From the NCBI RefSeq assembly GCF_946478925.1, contig NZ_CAMLDP010000029.1, positions 1-20,143 on the forward strand: a stretch of 20,143 bases of DNA, in the 5' to 3' direction. Position 1 is the first letter of the stretch; each line of letters begins with the position of its first letter. A program made the position numbers and the translations under genes. This DNA is from an uncultured Nitrososphaera sp. (GTDB lineage: Archaea > Thermoproteota > Nitrososphaeria > Nitrososphaerales > Nitrososphaeraceae). A model generated the notes under the pieces. The model was given only the letters and a program-made list of their open reading frames with translations. It was not told the origin of the DNA and ran no database searches. Below are positions 1 to 6,349 of the stretch, in pieces.

Positions 1-271
1 TAACGGAACGGAAAAAACGCTGAACCCATTTTCCTACTATACTTAAATCCCACTGGCCCCATTCCTTTTAACGGTTCTTGAATTGGACTCAACCATGGAA
101 GAGATGAGAAAGAGTTAGAGCTCACAATCGCTCAAATAGCGAGCCAAAAAATGACTGCGCAGATTGCCTCAATAGCTAGAGGCAGCCCGGACTTACCAAG
201 TATAGTATTACATACTTACTAGGTCAGATATTGCTACTGACTTTAAATATCATCGTTTCCATAATGACACT
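1..271. other. AT-rich non-coding left flank
   Basis: No convincing gene is visible before the first CDS. A plus-strand frame is open from a TGA near 78 to the TAG at 220-222 and reads like protein (it encodes ELTIAQIASQ, then TAQIAS again a few residues on). Its only ATG is at 151, giving just 23 residues, so it may be the decayed tail of a lost gene. An inverted repeat AAGTAT/ATACTT (198-203 and 212-217, 8-base spacer) lies upstream of the TATA element of the next gene. I assign no function. Confidence 0.5.
242..249 (+). promoter_or_regulatory. TATA box of the LLM oxidoreductase gene
   Basis: TTTAAATA is centred about 26 bases before the ATG at 272. That is the spacing expected if archaeal transcription starts at the start codon itself. 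No Shine-Dalgarno sequence is visible, which agrees with a leaderless transcript. Confidence 0.6.
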
Positions 272-1336
272 ATGGCTAGGAATCTGTCAGCAAATAAGAT
301 TGAAGTCGGAATTGACAGTTTTGCAGCAGCATTTGATGATGCCAGCAAGGGAATCAGTCAGGCTGAGCGTTTGCAGGACTTGGTCAAACTAATTGAACAC
401 GCCGATCGGGTCGGGTTGGATGTATTTGGTATTGGCGAGCACCACCGCAGAGAATTTCTCGATTCGGCCCCTGCTGTCATACTGGCAGCAGCGGCCGCAA
501 GGACAAATCGCATCCGCCTCACAAGTGCCGTAACAGTGCTGAGTGCAGCCGATCCAGTCAGGGCGTTCCAGGAATTCGCGACTCTGGATCTTTTGTCAAA
601 GGGCCGGGCAGAGATGGTTGTGGGCCGCGGCTCGTTCATCGAAGCATTTCCTCTGTTTGGCCTTCGACTGGAAGATTACGACTCGCTATTCGCAGAAAGG
701 CTTGAACTGTTGCTGAAAATCCGTGATAACGAGCATGTCCGATGGTCCGGAGAATTCCGGCCTGCGCTGACCGGACAGGGAGTCTATCCGAGGCCCCTGC
801 AGAATCCATTGCCGATCTGGCTAGGCGTTGGCGGAACACCGGAATCATTCGTCCGGGCCGGCACACTCGGACTGCCATTGATGGTTGCAGTAATAGGCGG
901 CGAAACGCAGCGCTTCCGGCCACTTGTTGACCTGTACAGGGAGGCTGGAAGAAGGGCAGGGCATTCGCCGGATCAATTAAAGGTGGGCCTACATTCACTG
1001 GGCTATGTCGCAGAGACGACGCAACAGGCAGCCAGCGACTTTTATCCCGGCTACATGCGGGCCATGAACAAAATCGGCAAGGAGCGCGGATGGCGTTCGA
1101 TAACTCGCGCAGAATATGATATGCAGCGTGGCCCACAAGGGGCACTGATAATCGGCGATCCTGATGAAGTGGTCGAAAAAATAATTCGACATAGCAAGGC
1201 ACTTGGCGGCATATCCCGCGTCACTTTTCAGATGGATCCGGGTTCATTATCTCAGGAAAGGATGGTGCGGGCAATCGAGCTGCTAGGCGAGCGCGTCGCT
1301 CCTGCACTACGTGAAATAGAGGTTGACACAAAATGA
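272..1336 (+). CDS. LLM-class flavin-dependent oxidoreductase (luciferase-like)
   Basis: This 354-residue protein belongs to the bacterial-luciferase-like (LLM) TIM-barrel superfamily, whose members use FMN or F420 to oxidise or reduce small organic substrates. Visible family features are the N-terminal strand VGIDSFAA, the GIGEHHRREF segment (about residues 52-62), TSAVTVLSAADPVR (84-97), the MVVGRGSF motif (115-122) and IWLGVGGTPES (180-190). The length is normal for the family. The ATG start is supported by a TATA element 26 bases upstream. It overlaps the next small gene through ATGA, so the two are probably co-translated. The substrate is unknown. It resembles enzymes common in bacteria, so acquisition by transfer is possible, but that is only an inference. 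Confidence 0.9.
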   Translation: MARNLSANKIEVGIDSFAAAFDDASKGISQAERLQDLVKLIEHADRVGLDVFGIGEHHRREFLDSAPAVILAAAAARTNRIRLTSAVTVLSAADPVRAFQEFATLDLLSKGRAEMVVGRGSFIEAFPLFGLRLEDYDSLFAERLELLLKIRDNEHVRWSGEFRPALTGQGVYPRPLQNPLPIWLGVGGTPESFVRAGTLGLPLMVAVIGGETQRFRPLVDLYREAGRRAGHSPDQLKVGLHSLGYVAETTQQAASDFYPGYMRAMNKIGKERGWRSITRAEYDMQRGPQGALIIGDPDEVVEKIIRHSKALGGISRVTFQMDPGSLSQERMVRAIELLGERVAPALREIEVDTK

Positions 1337-1476
1337 CAGAAGAACAGAGCGAGCTTGGCACAGGCACACTTGGCATAGACGAGCCAACTGCCAGAGAGAT
1401 GATGGGCTACTACAAGATCAGCCATGACGAGTTTGTAAAGTATGTCAAGAACTTGGGGATTGATCACGATGATTAG
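1333..1476 (+). CDS. Small protein coupled to the LLM oxidoreductase
   Basis: A 47-residue ORF starts in an ATGA overlap with the stop codon of the oxidoreductase, the classic arrangement for translational coupling. The product begins MTEEQSELGTGTLG and ends NLGIDHDD. It is acidic and has a central helix-like stretch (about residues 19-41, REMMGYYKISHDEFVKYV). There is no membrane segment, signal peptide or cysteine. I do not recognise a family. The coupling suggests a partner or accessory subunit of the flavoenzyme. The alternative is a chance ORF, but the exact overlap and even, protein-like composition argue against that. Confidence 0.6.
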   Translation: MTEEQSELGTGTLGIDEPTAREMMGYYKISHDEFVKYVKNLGIDHDD

Positions 1477-1612
1477 GCAGAAAGGTGACAACAACCTGAA
1501 AATAGCAATCATCCAAGTATGCGACATGGCAGGGTTGCGTATTGGCTGCAAAAGTAATAATCCGCCCGCTCTTTGGTTCTCCGGGAACAGACACCCCTTG
1601 GGGAGCAATCGC

Positions 1613-1619
1613 TTTTAAG
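1613..1619 (+). promoter_or_regulatory. TATA box of the VOC gene
   Basis: TTTTAAG is centred about 24 bases before the ATG at 1640, matching the leaderless spacing of neighbouring genes. The 163-base gap before this gene holds nothing else I can support. Confidence 0.5.
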
Positions 1620-1639
1620 TCATTTGCCACAGGCAAGAT

Positions 1640-2068
1640 ATGAGTACCAAAAAAATATTCGTAAACCTGCCGGTCAAAGACCTCAAAAAGACGATGGAGT
1701 TCTTTGGCAACCTGGGGTTCGGGTTCAACCCGATGTTCACCGACGAAAACGCCGCCTGCATGGTGATAAGCGAGGACATTTACGCCATGCTGCTGACGGA
1801 AAAATTCTTCAAGGGCTTTATACCGGGCAGAGAGATCTGCGACTCTCGCAAGAGCACCGAGACGTTAGTTGCGGTGTCCCTTGAAAGCCGCGCCAAAGTC
1901 GACGAGATGATCAAGAAAGCTGTGGCTGCCGGAGGCTCGGAATACAGAGAAACGCAAGACTATGGCTGGATGTACGGCCGCGCCTTTCAGGACATAAACG
2001 GGCACATCTGGGAGCCTTTTTACGCAAACATGGATGCCCTGCCGGAGGAAATGAAGAACAAGAAGTGA
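1640..2068 (+). CDS. VOC-family (glyoxalase/bleomycin-resistance fold) protein
   Basis: This 142-residue protein has the vicinal-oxygen-chelate fold, a paired beta-alpha-beta3 module. It opens with the typical strand and helix KIFVNLPVKDLKKTMEFF (about residues 5-22) and LGFGFNPMF. The second module carries the closing motif DINGHIWEPFY (118-128). Members dimerise and often bind a metal; roles include glyoxalase, dioxygenase and antibiotic binding. The usual metal ligand pattern is only partly visible (H123 and E126 near the end), so catalytic activity is uncertain. It has its own TATA element and appears monocistronic. The assignment to the superfamily is firm and the substrate is unknown. 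Confidence 0.88.
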   Translation: MSTKKIFVNLPVKDLKKTMEFFGNLGFGFNPMFTDENAACMVISEDIYAMLLTEKFFKGFIPGREICDSRKSTETLVAVSLESRAKVDEMIKKAVAAGGSEYRETQDYGWMYGRAFQDINGHIWEPFYANMDALPEEMKNKK

Positions 2069-2074
2069 TGCCGT

Positions 2075-2080
2075 GAAAAA
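2075..2080 (-). terminator. T-run downstream of the 54-residue gene
   Basis: Six consecutive T on the minus strand lie about 34 bases past the stop codon of the minus-strand small gene, within the convergent gap next to the VOC gene. Archaeal RNA polymerase commonly stops at such runs. No hairpin precedes it. Confidence 0.3.
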
Positions 2081-2113
2081 ATGGACTTGGCTGCCGGAAC
2101 GACGCGGTGCGAT

Positions 2114-2278
2114 TCATCCAGAATTACCAGAGCGCCCTTCCAGCAGTAGCCGGTCTATGCAGCGCACAAACTCTCCCAGTTCCTTGGGAGGCAGCCTCAT
2201 CTTTCTGAATTCATCCACGTTTACCCCGCGTTTTTCAAGCTTCTCGTACAGCTCTTCTTCGACGTTTTCACGCTTCAT
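2114..2278 (-). CDS. Small helical hypothetical protein (54 aa)
   Basis: This minus-strand ORF of 54 residues begins MKRENVEEELYEKLEKRGV and contains DEFRKMRLPPKELGEFVRC. The composition is strongly protein-like: alternating charged and hydrophobic residues predicting two or three helices, with one cysteine and no membrane segment. An in-frame TGA lies seven codons upstream with no alternative start between, so the ATG is the only candidate. A CTTTATT element sits about 29 bases upstream on the same strand, and a purine-rich AAAGGAG lies about 11 bases before the ATG. It converges on the VOC gene. I do not recognise the family; a small DNA-binding or regulatory protein is conceivable but unproven. 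Confidence 0.55.
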   Translation of the reverse strand: MKRENVEEELYEKLEKRGVNVDEFRKMRLPPKELGEFVRCIDRLLLEGRSGNSG

Positions 2279-2303
2279 TCTGCGTGCCCGCTCCTTTCAG
2301 GGG

Positions 2304-2310
2304 AATAAAG
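2304..2310 (-). promoter_or_regulatory. Putative TATA box of the 54-residue gene
   Basis: CTTTATT on the minus strand is centred about 29 bases before the ATG at 2278. The spacing matches the other promoters in this window, and it adds weight to the small gene being real. Confidence 0.4.
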
Positions 2311-2652
2311 GCCACGTCTCTTTTCCGGCAGGCAGGACAAGAAGAAAAGCTGGAAGGTGTTGCAATTGCAAATACAGAAGCAGTCCAGAAACACGACTTG
2401 CAAAGGACGAAAAATAATTCGTGAGCAGCACTTGCGCCTGCTAGCACCCCTTTTATCCTGGAGCCGCCGTCATGTTCTTCTCTCAAGTTCAATATCAAGA
2501 CCATCCGCGCACAGAGACACCCAAACACAAAGCCGGCCCCAGCTCATCAATACATACACACACATTCTCTTTAACTGGTGAGATGGGGCGGTGGCTTGCC
2601 TTCGGGGGTATATGCAAGTTTTTTGTTACAAAGCCTTGCTATAAGCAGCTTG

Positions 2653-2667
2653 AGTACATTGTGTACT
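2653..2667. repeat. Inverted repeat AGTACA-TTG-TGTACT
   Basis: Two perfect six-base arms (AGTACA and TGTACT) surround a three-base centre. A further TGTAC copy follows at 2671-2675, nine bases after the previous one. The size and symmetry fit a dimeric regulator's binding site. Confidence 0.6.
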
Positions 2668-2677
2668 ATGTGTACGT

Positions 2678-2693
2678 GCCTGATATATCAGGC
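2678..2693. repeat. Perfect 16-bp palindrome GCCTGATATATCAGGC
   Basis: This self-complementary 16-base sequence has no spacer. It starts 10 bases after the preceding inverted repeat. With no loop it is a poor hairpin and a better candidate for a protein-binding site. Confidence 0.65.
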
Positions 2694-2778
2694 TCCGGAT
2701 CAGGGAATTATTGCCAATATCGCATTGTATGAGTCTTTCGCGCTTTTATAATAATGATGTTCTAGTATTCGAGTAAGC

Positions 2779-2807
2779 ATACAGTTTACGTAATTTATTA
2801 ACTGTAT
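2779..2807. repeat. Inverted repeat flanking the likely TATA of the RHH gene
   Basis: Eight-base arms ATACAGTT (2779-2786) and AACTGTAT (2800-2807) are exact reverse complements with a 13-base AT-rich spacer. The spacer includes AATTTATTA, the best TATA-like sequence before the ATG at 2847. A repressor bound here would block TBP. Autoregulation by the adjacent ribbon-helix-helix protein is an inference. Confidence 0.55.
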
Positions 2808-2846
2808 TTTTGCAAGAAAAATAGGATAGTAACTAATTTTTCCAAA

Positions 2847-3440
2847 ATGATAAAAAGGCCGGACAGTTCCTTCATCAGTCAACGAAACTTGACTCACCCG
2901 ACTGAAGCCGCCACATTCAGGTTCGAAAAAATAGTGCTTGACCAGCTCAGACTGGAGGCCGAGCAAAAACGGATAAACCTCAACACGCTGCTCAACCAGA
3001 TCGTAAAATCACATGTAGAATGGCACGCAAATGCCGCAAGAGCCGGAATGGTGCCGGTGCGCAGGAAACTGGTCAAAAAGTTGTTTGAGCCATTGACCAA
3101 GGAGCAAATAGACGCGATAGCGGCTGATGTCTCAAGAGGCATGACGGACGACCTGATGATGATAATGCCAAGCAAGCGCACAGAAGAATCGATTTTTGAG
3201 CTCCTGGAGAGATGGATAAGAGTCTGCGGCTTTAACTATCACCACAAGATAAACGACATCGAGCGCGTCTTTGTAATCCAGCATGACATGGGAGGCAAGT
3301 GGTCCCAGTATCTGGGCCGGCTTTTTGAGCACGTGTCGTCTGACTTTATGAACGCCAAGCCCGAGACAGAGATCACGGAAAATGCGCTTTACATCAGGAT
3401 CAAAAGAGAGCGGTCTAGTGCATCTTCTTTCTCTTTTTAA
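2847..3440 (+). CDS. Ribbon-helix-helix protein with unknown C-terminal domain
   Basis: This 197-residue protein has an N-terminal ribbon-helix-helix-like segment: a short strand ATFRFEK (about residues 22-28), helix LDQLRLEAEQKR, turn INLNTL, then helix LLNQIVKSHVEW (48-59). RHH proteins bind DNA as dimers through the strand. The rest (about 80-190) looks like an alpha/beta domain containing QHDMGGKWSQYLGRLFEHV and a final strand ENALYIRIKR. I recall similar RHH-plus-HDxGxKWS proteins in Nitrososphaera-type archaea but know no function. The tail ends in a serine/phenylalanine-rich run. The gene follows a long palindrome-rich region, with an inverted repeat over its probable promoter, and precedes two unknown genes. 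It is likely a transcription regulator. Confidence 0.75.
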   Translation: MIKRPDSSFISQRNLTHPTEAATFRFEKIVLDQLRLEAEQKRINLNTLLNQIVKSHVEWHANAARAGMVPVRRKLVKKLFEPLTKEQIDAIAADVSRGMTDDLMMIMPSKRTEESIFELLERWIRVCGFNYHHKINDIERVFVIQHDMGGKWSQYLGRLFEHVSSDFMNAKPETEITENALYIRIKRERSSASSFSF

Positions 3441-3467
3441 TAGTCTGATCAATCAAAGAGGAAGGTG

Positions 3468-3476
3468 TTTAATATT
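3468..3476 (+). promoter_or_regulatory. TATA box of the two-gene hypothetical unit
   Basis: TTTAATATT is centred about 27 bases before the ATG at 3499, a leaderless-type spacing. It separates this pair from the ribbon-helix-helix gene ending at 3440. Confidence 0.55.
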
Positions 3477-3498
3477 TTGCCAGAGATAACTTATTTGC

Positions 3499-3771
3499 AT
3501 GGCGGGCAAGGATAACGATGATAGCGGCATAATGGACATTTTGGATACGCCGGATGTCGCGGTCTGGGCAAAGGGAATCAGCAAAAAAGGCACGGACGTG
3601 CCTTCAGACAGGGTCAGAGAGCCGTCAAAGATTGCTTCAATGACGCTCCACACCAGAACAAAGAAAGGAGAATCATTGATGGTCGACCCGGCTAACAAGC
3701 AAGAAATGGCAAAAGTAGCAGCCGCGCACGCCCCTTTGACTGACGAGTCGGAATATGCCAAGCAAGAATAA
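3499..3771 (+). CDS. Hypothetical protein (90 aa)
   Basis: The product is 90 residues, polar and rich in Lys, Asp, Ala and Ser, with no cysteine, membrane segment or signal peptide. It begins MAGKDNDDSGIMDILDTPDV and contains the stretch VAVWAKGISKKGTDVP (about residues 20-35). Composition suggests a soluble, partly disordered protein. It has its own TATA element. Its last 17 bases overlap the next gene in another frame, so the two are probably expressed together. I do not recognise a family and no function is proposed. Confidence 0.65.
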   Translation: MAGKDNDDSGIMDILDTPDVAVWAKGISKKGTDVPSDRVREPSKIASMTLHTRTKKGESLMVDPANKQEMAKVAAAHAPLTDESEYAKQE

Positions 3772-4054
3772 AAAGACGATAATAAAATTCCACGGCCAAG
3801 AAGTAGAGGACGTGGTTGTGCTTTATTTAAAAGCGCGCGATAATCAGGGCGATGATGCAACGACAACAACTATTATCGAAGAATTTGATGCGGCAAAAGA
3901 CCCGCAGGTCTGCGAAACCGTCAACGTCCAGGTTGTGTCAGAGTTTGTGACAATCACGTTCTACAAAGACGAAAAGGCCAATTCTATCGTGCGGCGGGAG
4001 TTGATCCCCGTCCACAGGGTGGAACACATCTGGGTCAGGGATCTGCAGACCTAG
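3755..4054 (+). CDS. Hypothetical protein (99 aa), overlapping the previous gene
   Basis: This 99-residue product appears mostly beta: KTIIKFHGQEVEDVVVLYLKA (about 7-27), QVVSEFVTITFYKD (about 59-72) and the closing RELIPVHRVEHIWV (82-95). There is no cysteine or membrane span. A Thr-rich turn (DDATTTTIIEE) sits in the middle. The ATG at 3755 lies inside the preceding gene, indicating translational coupling. The fold could be a small beta-barrel or a ligand- or RNA-binding domain, but I recognise no family. It converges with the minus-strand small acidic gene. Confidence 0.7.
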   Translation: MPSKNKKTIIKFHGQEVEDVVVLYLKARDNQGDDATTTTIIEEFDAAKDPQVCETVNVQVVSEFVTITFYKDEKANSIVRRELIPVHRVEHIWVRDLQT

Positions 4055-4120
4055 CATGCAAAAAATGCGTGGCAATTTATTTTCCTGGTTTGCGCCCTCT
4101 GTGCTGCAGGACACACCTTG

Positions 4121-4237
4121 TCACATCTCGCCTTCTTCCTCTTCTTCCTCATCAAGGTCGAACTGCTCGGCGTCCTGCAGCTCGTCGTTTTCCTCCTTCA
4201 TTTCTTCCCTTTCAGCTTCTTTGTTGCTGCTGCTCAT
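4121..4237 (-). CDS. Very acidic 38-residue protein
   Basis: This minus-strand ORF starts MSSSNKEAEREEMKEENDEL and ends in a run of six Glu followed by GEM. Nineteen of its 38 residues are Asp or Glu, which predicts a disordered or single-helix polyanion. A TAATTA element inside the palindrome CGTAATTACG (4265-4274) lies about 33 bases upstream and could be the promoter. It lies 97 bases downstream of the FMN reductase on the same strand and converges with the 99-residue gene. The glutamate run could also come from a simple repeat, so its status as a gene is moderate. Acidic tails of this kind occur in chaperones and nucleic-acid mimics, but no role is shown here. Confidence 0.5.
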   Translation of the reverse strand: MSSSNKEAEREEMKEENDELQDAEQFDLDEEEEEEGEM

Positions 4238-4334
4238 ATATTCAGCATAGAGAGACGCAGAGCACGTAATTACGCAATACGGAAGATGGTGCTGCGAGTT
4301 TGCAGTACGAGTTTTTTCAGGACTCTTTGTCTTC

Positions 4335-4910
4335 TTATGCCGCCGCCAGCTTTACCTGTTTGAGGCGTATCGCCCAGACGACAAGCGCCGACAGGAGCTC
4401 CCTTATTCGCTCCCGCGTGTCGTTGTCAATCAGGTTTCCCTGCGCGTCAAATTTGTCTGCAGCTCTCGGGATCATCACCTCCGGCCTATTGAGGGCGTAC
4501 ATGTTCAGAAAGACGAACATCTGCCTCAGGTGGTACTGCGCACGCACCGTTCCCATCATCCCCATGGAGGCGCCCATTATGGCCGCCGGCTTGCCTTCCC
4601 ACGCGCTGTCTCCGTACGGCCTTGACCCCCAGTCGATGGCGTTCTTCAGGACGCCAGAGACAGAGTAGTTGTACTCGGGTGTGACAAAGAGTATAGCGTC
4701 AGCCGAGCGCACCTTGCTTTTCAGTTCCGACACCGCCTGCGGTGGCTGCATCTCAAGATCCTGGTTGAAGGGTGGTATGCCGTCAAGCTCGAAAATCTCC
4801 AGCCGCGCGTTATCGGGGACGAGCTTTTGCGCAGCGCGGAGCGCGGCGCGGTTGTACGAACCCTTTCGGAGGCTGCCCGCGATTCCAAGGATTTTCACGC
4901 TGTCGTTCAT
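4335..4910 (-). CDS. NAD(P)H-dependent FMN reductase
   Basis: This 191-residue flavodoxin-fold enzyme belongs to the NADPH-dependent FMN reductase (SsuE/ChrR-like) family, which reduces flavin, quinones or other acceptors with NAD(P)H. The phosphate-binding loop GSLRKGSYN (residues 12-20) follows the first strand KILGIAG. The flavin-contact segment TPEYNYSVSGVLKNAIDW (77-94) and the following GSRPYG are canonical, as is KPAAIMGASMGMMGT (107-121). The length is normal. The ATG is supported by a TATA element 25 bases upstream. The gene lies 37 bases beyond the glycosidase stop, on the same strand but with its own promoter. Its physiological acceptor cannot be deduced. Confidence 0.92.
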   Translation of the reverse strand: MNDSVKILGIAGSLRKGSYNRAALRAAQKLVPDNARLEIFELDGIPPFNQDLEMQPPQAVSELKSKVRSADAILFVTPEYNYSVSGVLKNAIDWGSRPYGDSAWEGKPAAIMGASMGMMGTVRAQYHLRQMFVFLNMYALNRPEVMIPRAADKFDAQGNLIDNDTRERIRELLSALVVWAIRLKQVKLAAA

Positions 4911-4930
4911 ATATGCTCTCTCTGTACATC

Positions 4931-4940
4931 GTTAAATTAT
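4931..4940 (-). promoter_or_regulatory. TATA box of the FMN reductase gene
   Basis: ATAATTTAAC on the minus strand is centred about 25 bases before the ATG at 4910, fitting a leaderless transcript. Confidence 0.55.
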
Positions 4941-4947
4941 TAATGAG

Positions 4948-6318
4948 TTAGACCGGCTTGCGCTTGCCTGTCTGACCTAGGATATCAGCGATTGCAATCC
5001 GTACCGCCGAGATGCCCGTGCGGAAGGGGCGCGCCCCCGAGCCCGTGTCGGTGACGGGGTTTACCCATTCATAGAACGCCCGGGTGTTTGACTGGCTGTC
5101 GCATGAGGCAAGCATCGAGAGCAGGGCTTGACACTCGTCTGCCCTGCCGAGCCGGCTCCTTGCGAGCATCTCTATACCCGTAGTCCACGGCCAGAAGGTG
5201 TGGTTGTGGTACTGGTTTGGGTTGAGCACCCAGGGGCCGGTCCTTTCAAGGGCAGCTTCCGTCACAAGGGGCCACTTGTCCTTCCAGATCCTTGCCTTCA
5301 AGGTGTCAAGGGCGCGGTTTGCCCTACTACTGCTGCTATTGAATTCCTGCCGCCGGGTCATTATTTTATCGTGGCAGGTGCTTTCCGTGACTGCCACCAG
5401 GTACAGCGCAATGTCCTGCGTCAGCGCCCTGCCGCCTCTGTCCTTCTGCAGGTCCAGGTACGTGCCGTCCTTTTCCGACCACAGCCTGCCTTCCACTGCG
5501 TCCATCGCCCTTTGCGCCATCGACGCAATCCTCTTTGCTTCGTCTGCCTTGCCAAGCTCTGCAAGGAGCGACGAGAGGTTGCCAAGGGCAAGTATCCAGC
5601 ACGCCTGGCTGTACACTATTTTGCCAGAGCGCAGGACGGTGTCCATCCAGTCCTCGTTGTAGCCCTGCTCCAAGAGGCCGTCGCCGTCAGTGTCGCGGGA
5701 CGCAAGGTAGTCCACAGCCCGGAGCATCCTGGGTACAACATACTCCGTCACTATGGAAGGGGTCGAGACCAGCGATGACATTTTCAGTTCCGCCCCTCCT
5801 CCGGGCGCCGGCGGAAAAGAAGAAGGCGGAGTAGTCATCCCTGACTTTATGTAAGTGTCAAGGACCCACGCAGTAGTGGAGATCATTAGGGCAGTTGAGT
5901 CGATGTCAGGGTCCTTGCCGTACACCTCGGAAAAGCCGTGGAATATCGTGGTGGGCAGGGCACCCCGGAACTTTTTGTGGGCCTCCGGGCTGGCCACCTG
6001 CGGGAAGTATTGCATCTCCGGCGACCCCCTGCCATAAATCACCTTTTCGCTGTCTGCCGCCACCTGATGCGACCAGATGAAAAGTAGCTCGTGCATTACG
6101 TCTTCAAAGCGGCCCGACAGGAACCAGTCCTTCAAAATGTACGAAGCATCGCGGCACCATACGGCCGTGTAGTAGTCGCCAGGGTTCACGCCCTCTTGCA
6201 CGAACTGCTCGGTAGCCTCTGCAAACGCACCGGCGTTGGCTAAAAACGAGTGCCACAGGCTGATGTGGTTGTCCATCGGAGGGACAGTTGCGTCACCCAT
6301 ACAAAAGTTATTTCTCAC
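4948..6318 (-). CDS. Six-hairpin glycosidase (debranching-enzyme / GH15-like)
   Basis: This 456-residue protein has the alpha/alpha six-hairpin fold seen in glucoamylases and the glucosidase part of glycogen-debranching enzymes. Motifs include the substrate-pocket segment TAVWCRDASYILKDW (about 51-65), DPDIDSTAL (137-145), the acidic DTDGDGLLEQ and NEDWMD (209-226, a plausible site of a catalytic acid), and HNHTFWPWTTGIEML (371-385). No starch-binding domain or signal peptide is visible, so it probably acts in the cytoplasm on an alpha-linked glycan such as trehalose, glycogen or a surface oligosaccharide. The coordinates use a GTG; an ATG six codons later (6300) is equally possible. A Pro/Ser/Gly-rich insert spans about 162-177. 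No other glycogen gene is nearby. Confidence 0.8.
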   Translation of the reverse strand: MRNNFCMGDATVPPMDNHISLWHSFLANAGAFAEATEQFVQEGVNPGDYYTAVWCRDASYILKDWFLSGRFEDVMHELLFIWSHQVAADSEKVIYGRGSPEMQYFPQVASPEAHKKFRGALPTTIFHGFSEVYGKDPDIDSTALMISTTAWVLDTYIKSGMTTPPSSFPPAPGGGAELKMSSLVSTPSIVTEYVVPRMLRAVDYLASRDTDGDGLLEQGYNEDWMDTVLRSGKIVYSQACWILALGNLSSLLAELGKADEAKRIASMAQRAMDAVEGRLWSEKDGTYLDLQKDRGGRALTQDIALYLVAVTESTCHDKIMTRRQEFNSSSSRANRALDTLKARIWKDKWPLVTEAALERTGPWVLNPNQYHNHTFWPWTTGIEMLARSRLGRADECQALLSMLASCDSQSNTRAFYEWVNPVTDTGSGARPFRTGISAVRIAIADILGQTGKRKPV

Positions 6319-6323
6319 TTGCC

Positions 6324-6336
6324 GGGTTGAAAACCC
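6324..6336. repeat. Short palindrome GGGTT-GAA-AACCC between divergent genes
   Basis: Perfect five-base arms lie around a three-base centre, in the 31-base gap between the divergent glycosidase and zinc-finger genes. It could be an operator shared by both, or a small hairpin. Confidence 0.4.
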
Positions 6337-6349
6337 TTTTGTGTTCGGA

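Larger units (their letters stand above)
2311..2846. other. Long non-coding region rich in palindromes
   Basis: About 540 bases carry no ORF with convincing protein-like composition on either strand; the open frames present encode odd, cysteine- or serine-rich strings. The region turns AT-rich towards the right. It contains a short CA-rich tract near 2550-2566, two perfect palindromic elements close together (2653-2667 and 2678-2693), a third TGTAC word at 2671-2675, and an inverted repeat (2779-2807) just before the ribbon-helix-helix gene. It could hold operators, an untranslated leader or a non-coding RNA. Confidence 0.6.

Noticed and set aside
1..40. Possible minus-strand gene start (ATG at 26-28) with a TATA-like element at 38-48
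   Set aside because: Only about nine codons are visible before the window edge, which is too little to judge.
636..1202. 188-codon open frame on the minus strand
   Set aside because: It is antisense to the firmly identified LLM oxidoreductase and its translation is rich in Arg, Cys and Pro without any domain pattern.
1469..1618. 49-residue ORF overlapping the end of the 47-residue gene
   Set aside because: It runs through the TATA box of the VOC gene and its second half (NNPPALWFSGNRHPLG) does not look like a conserved protein.
2268..2528. 86-codon minus-strand ORF in the palindrome-rich region
   Set aside because: Its composition is unlike a folded protein, with scattered Cys, Ser and Phe. 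It overlaps the start of a better small ORF and has no promoter at the right distance.
5128..5778. 216-codon open frame on the plus strand
   Set aside because: It is antisense to the six-hairpin glycosidase; high GC keeps the opposite strand open and no family pattern is visible.
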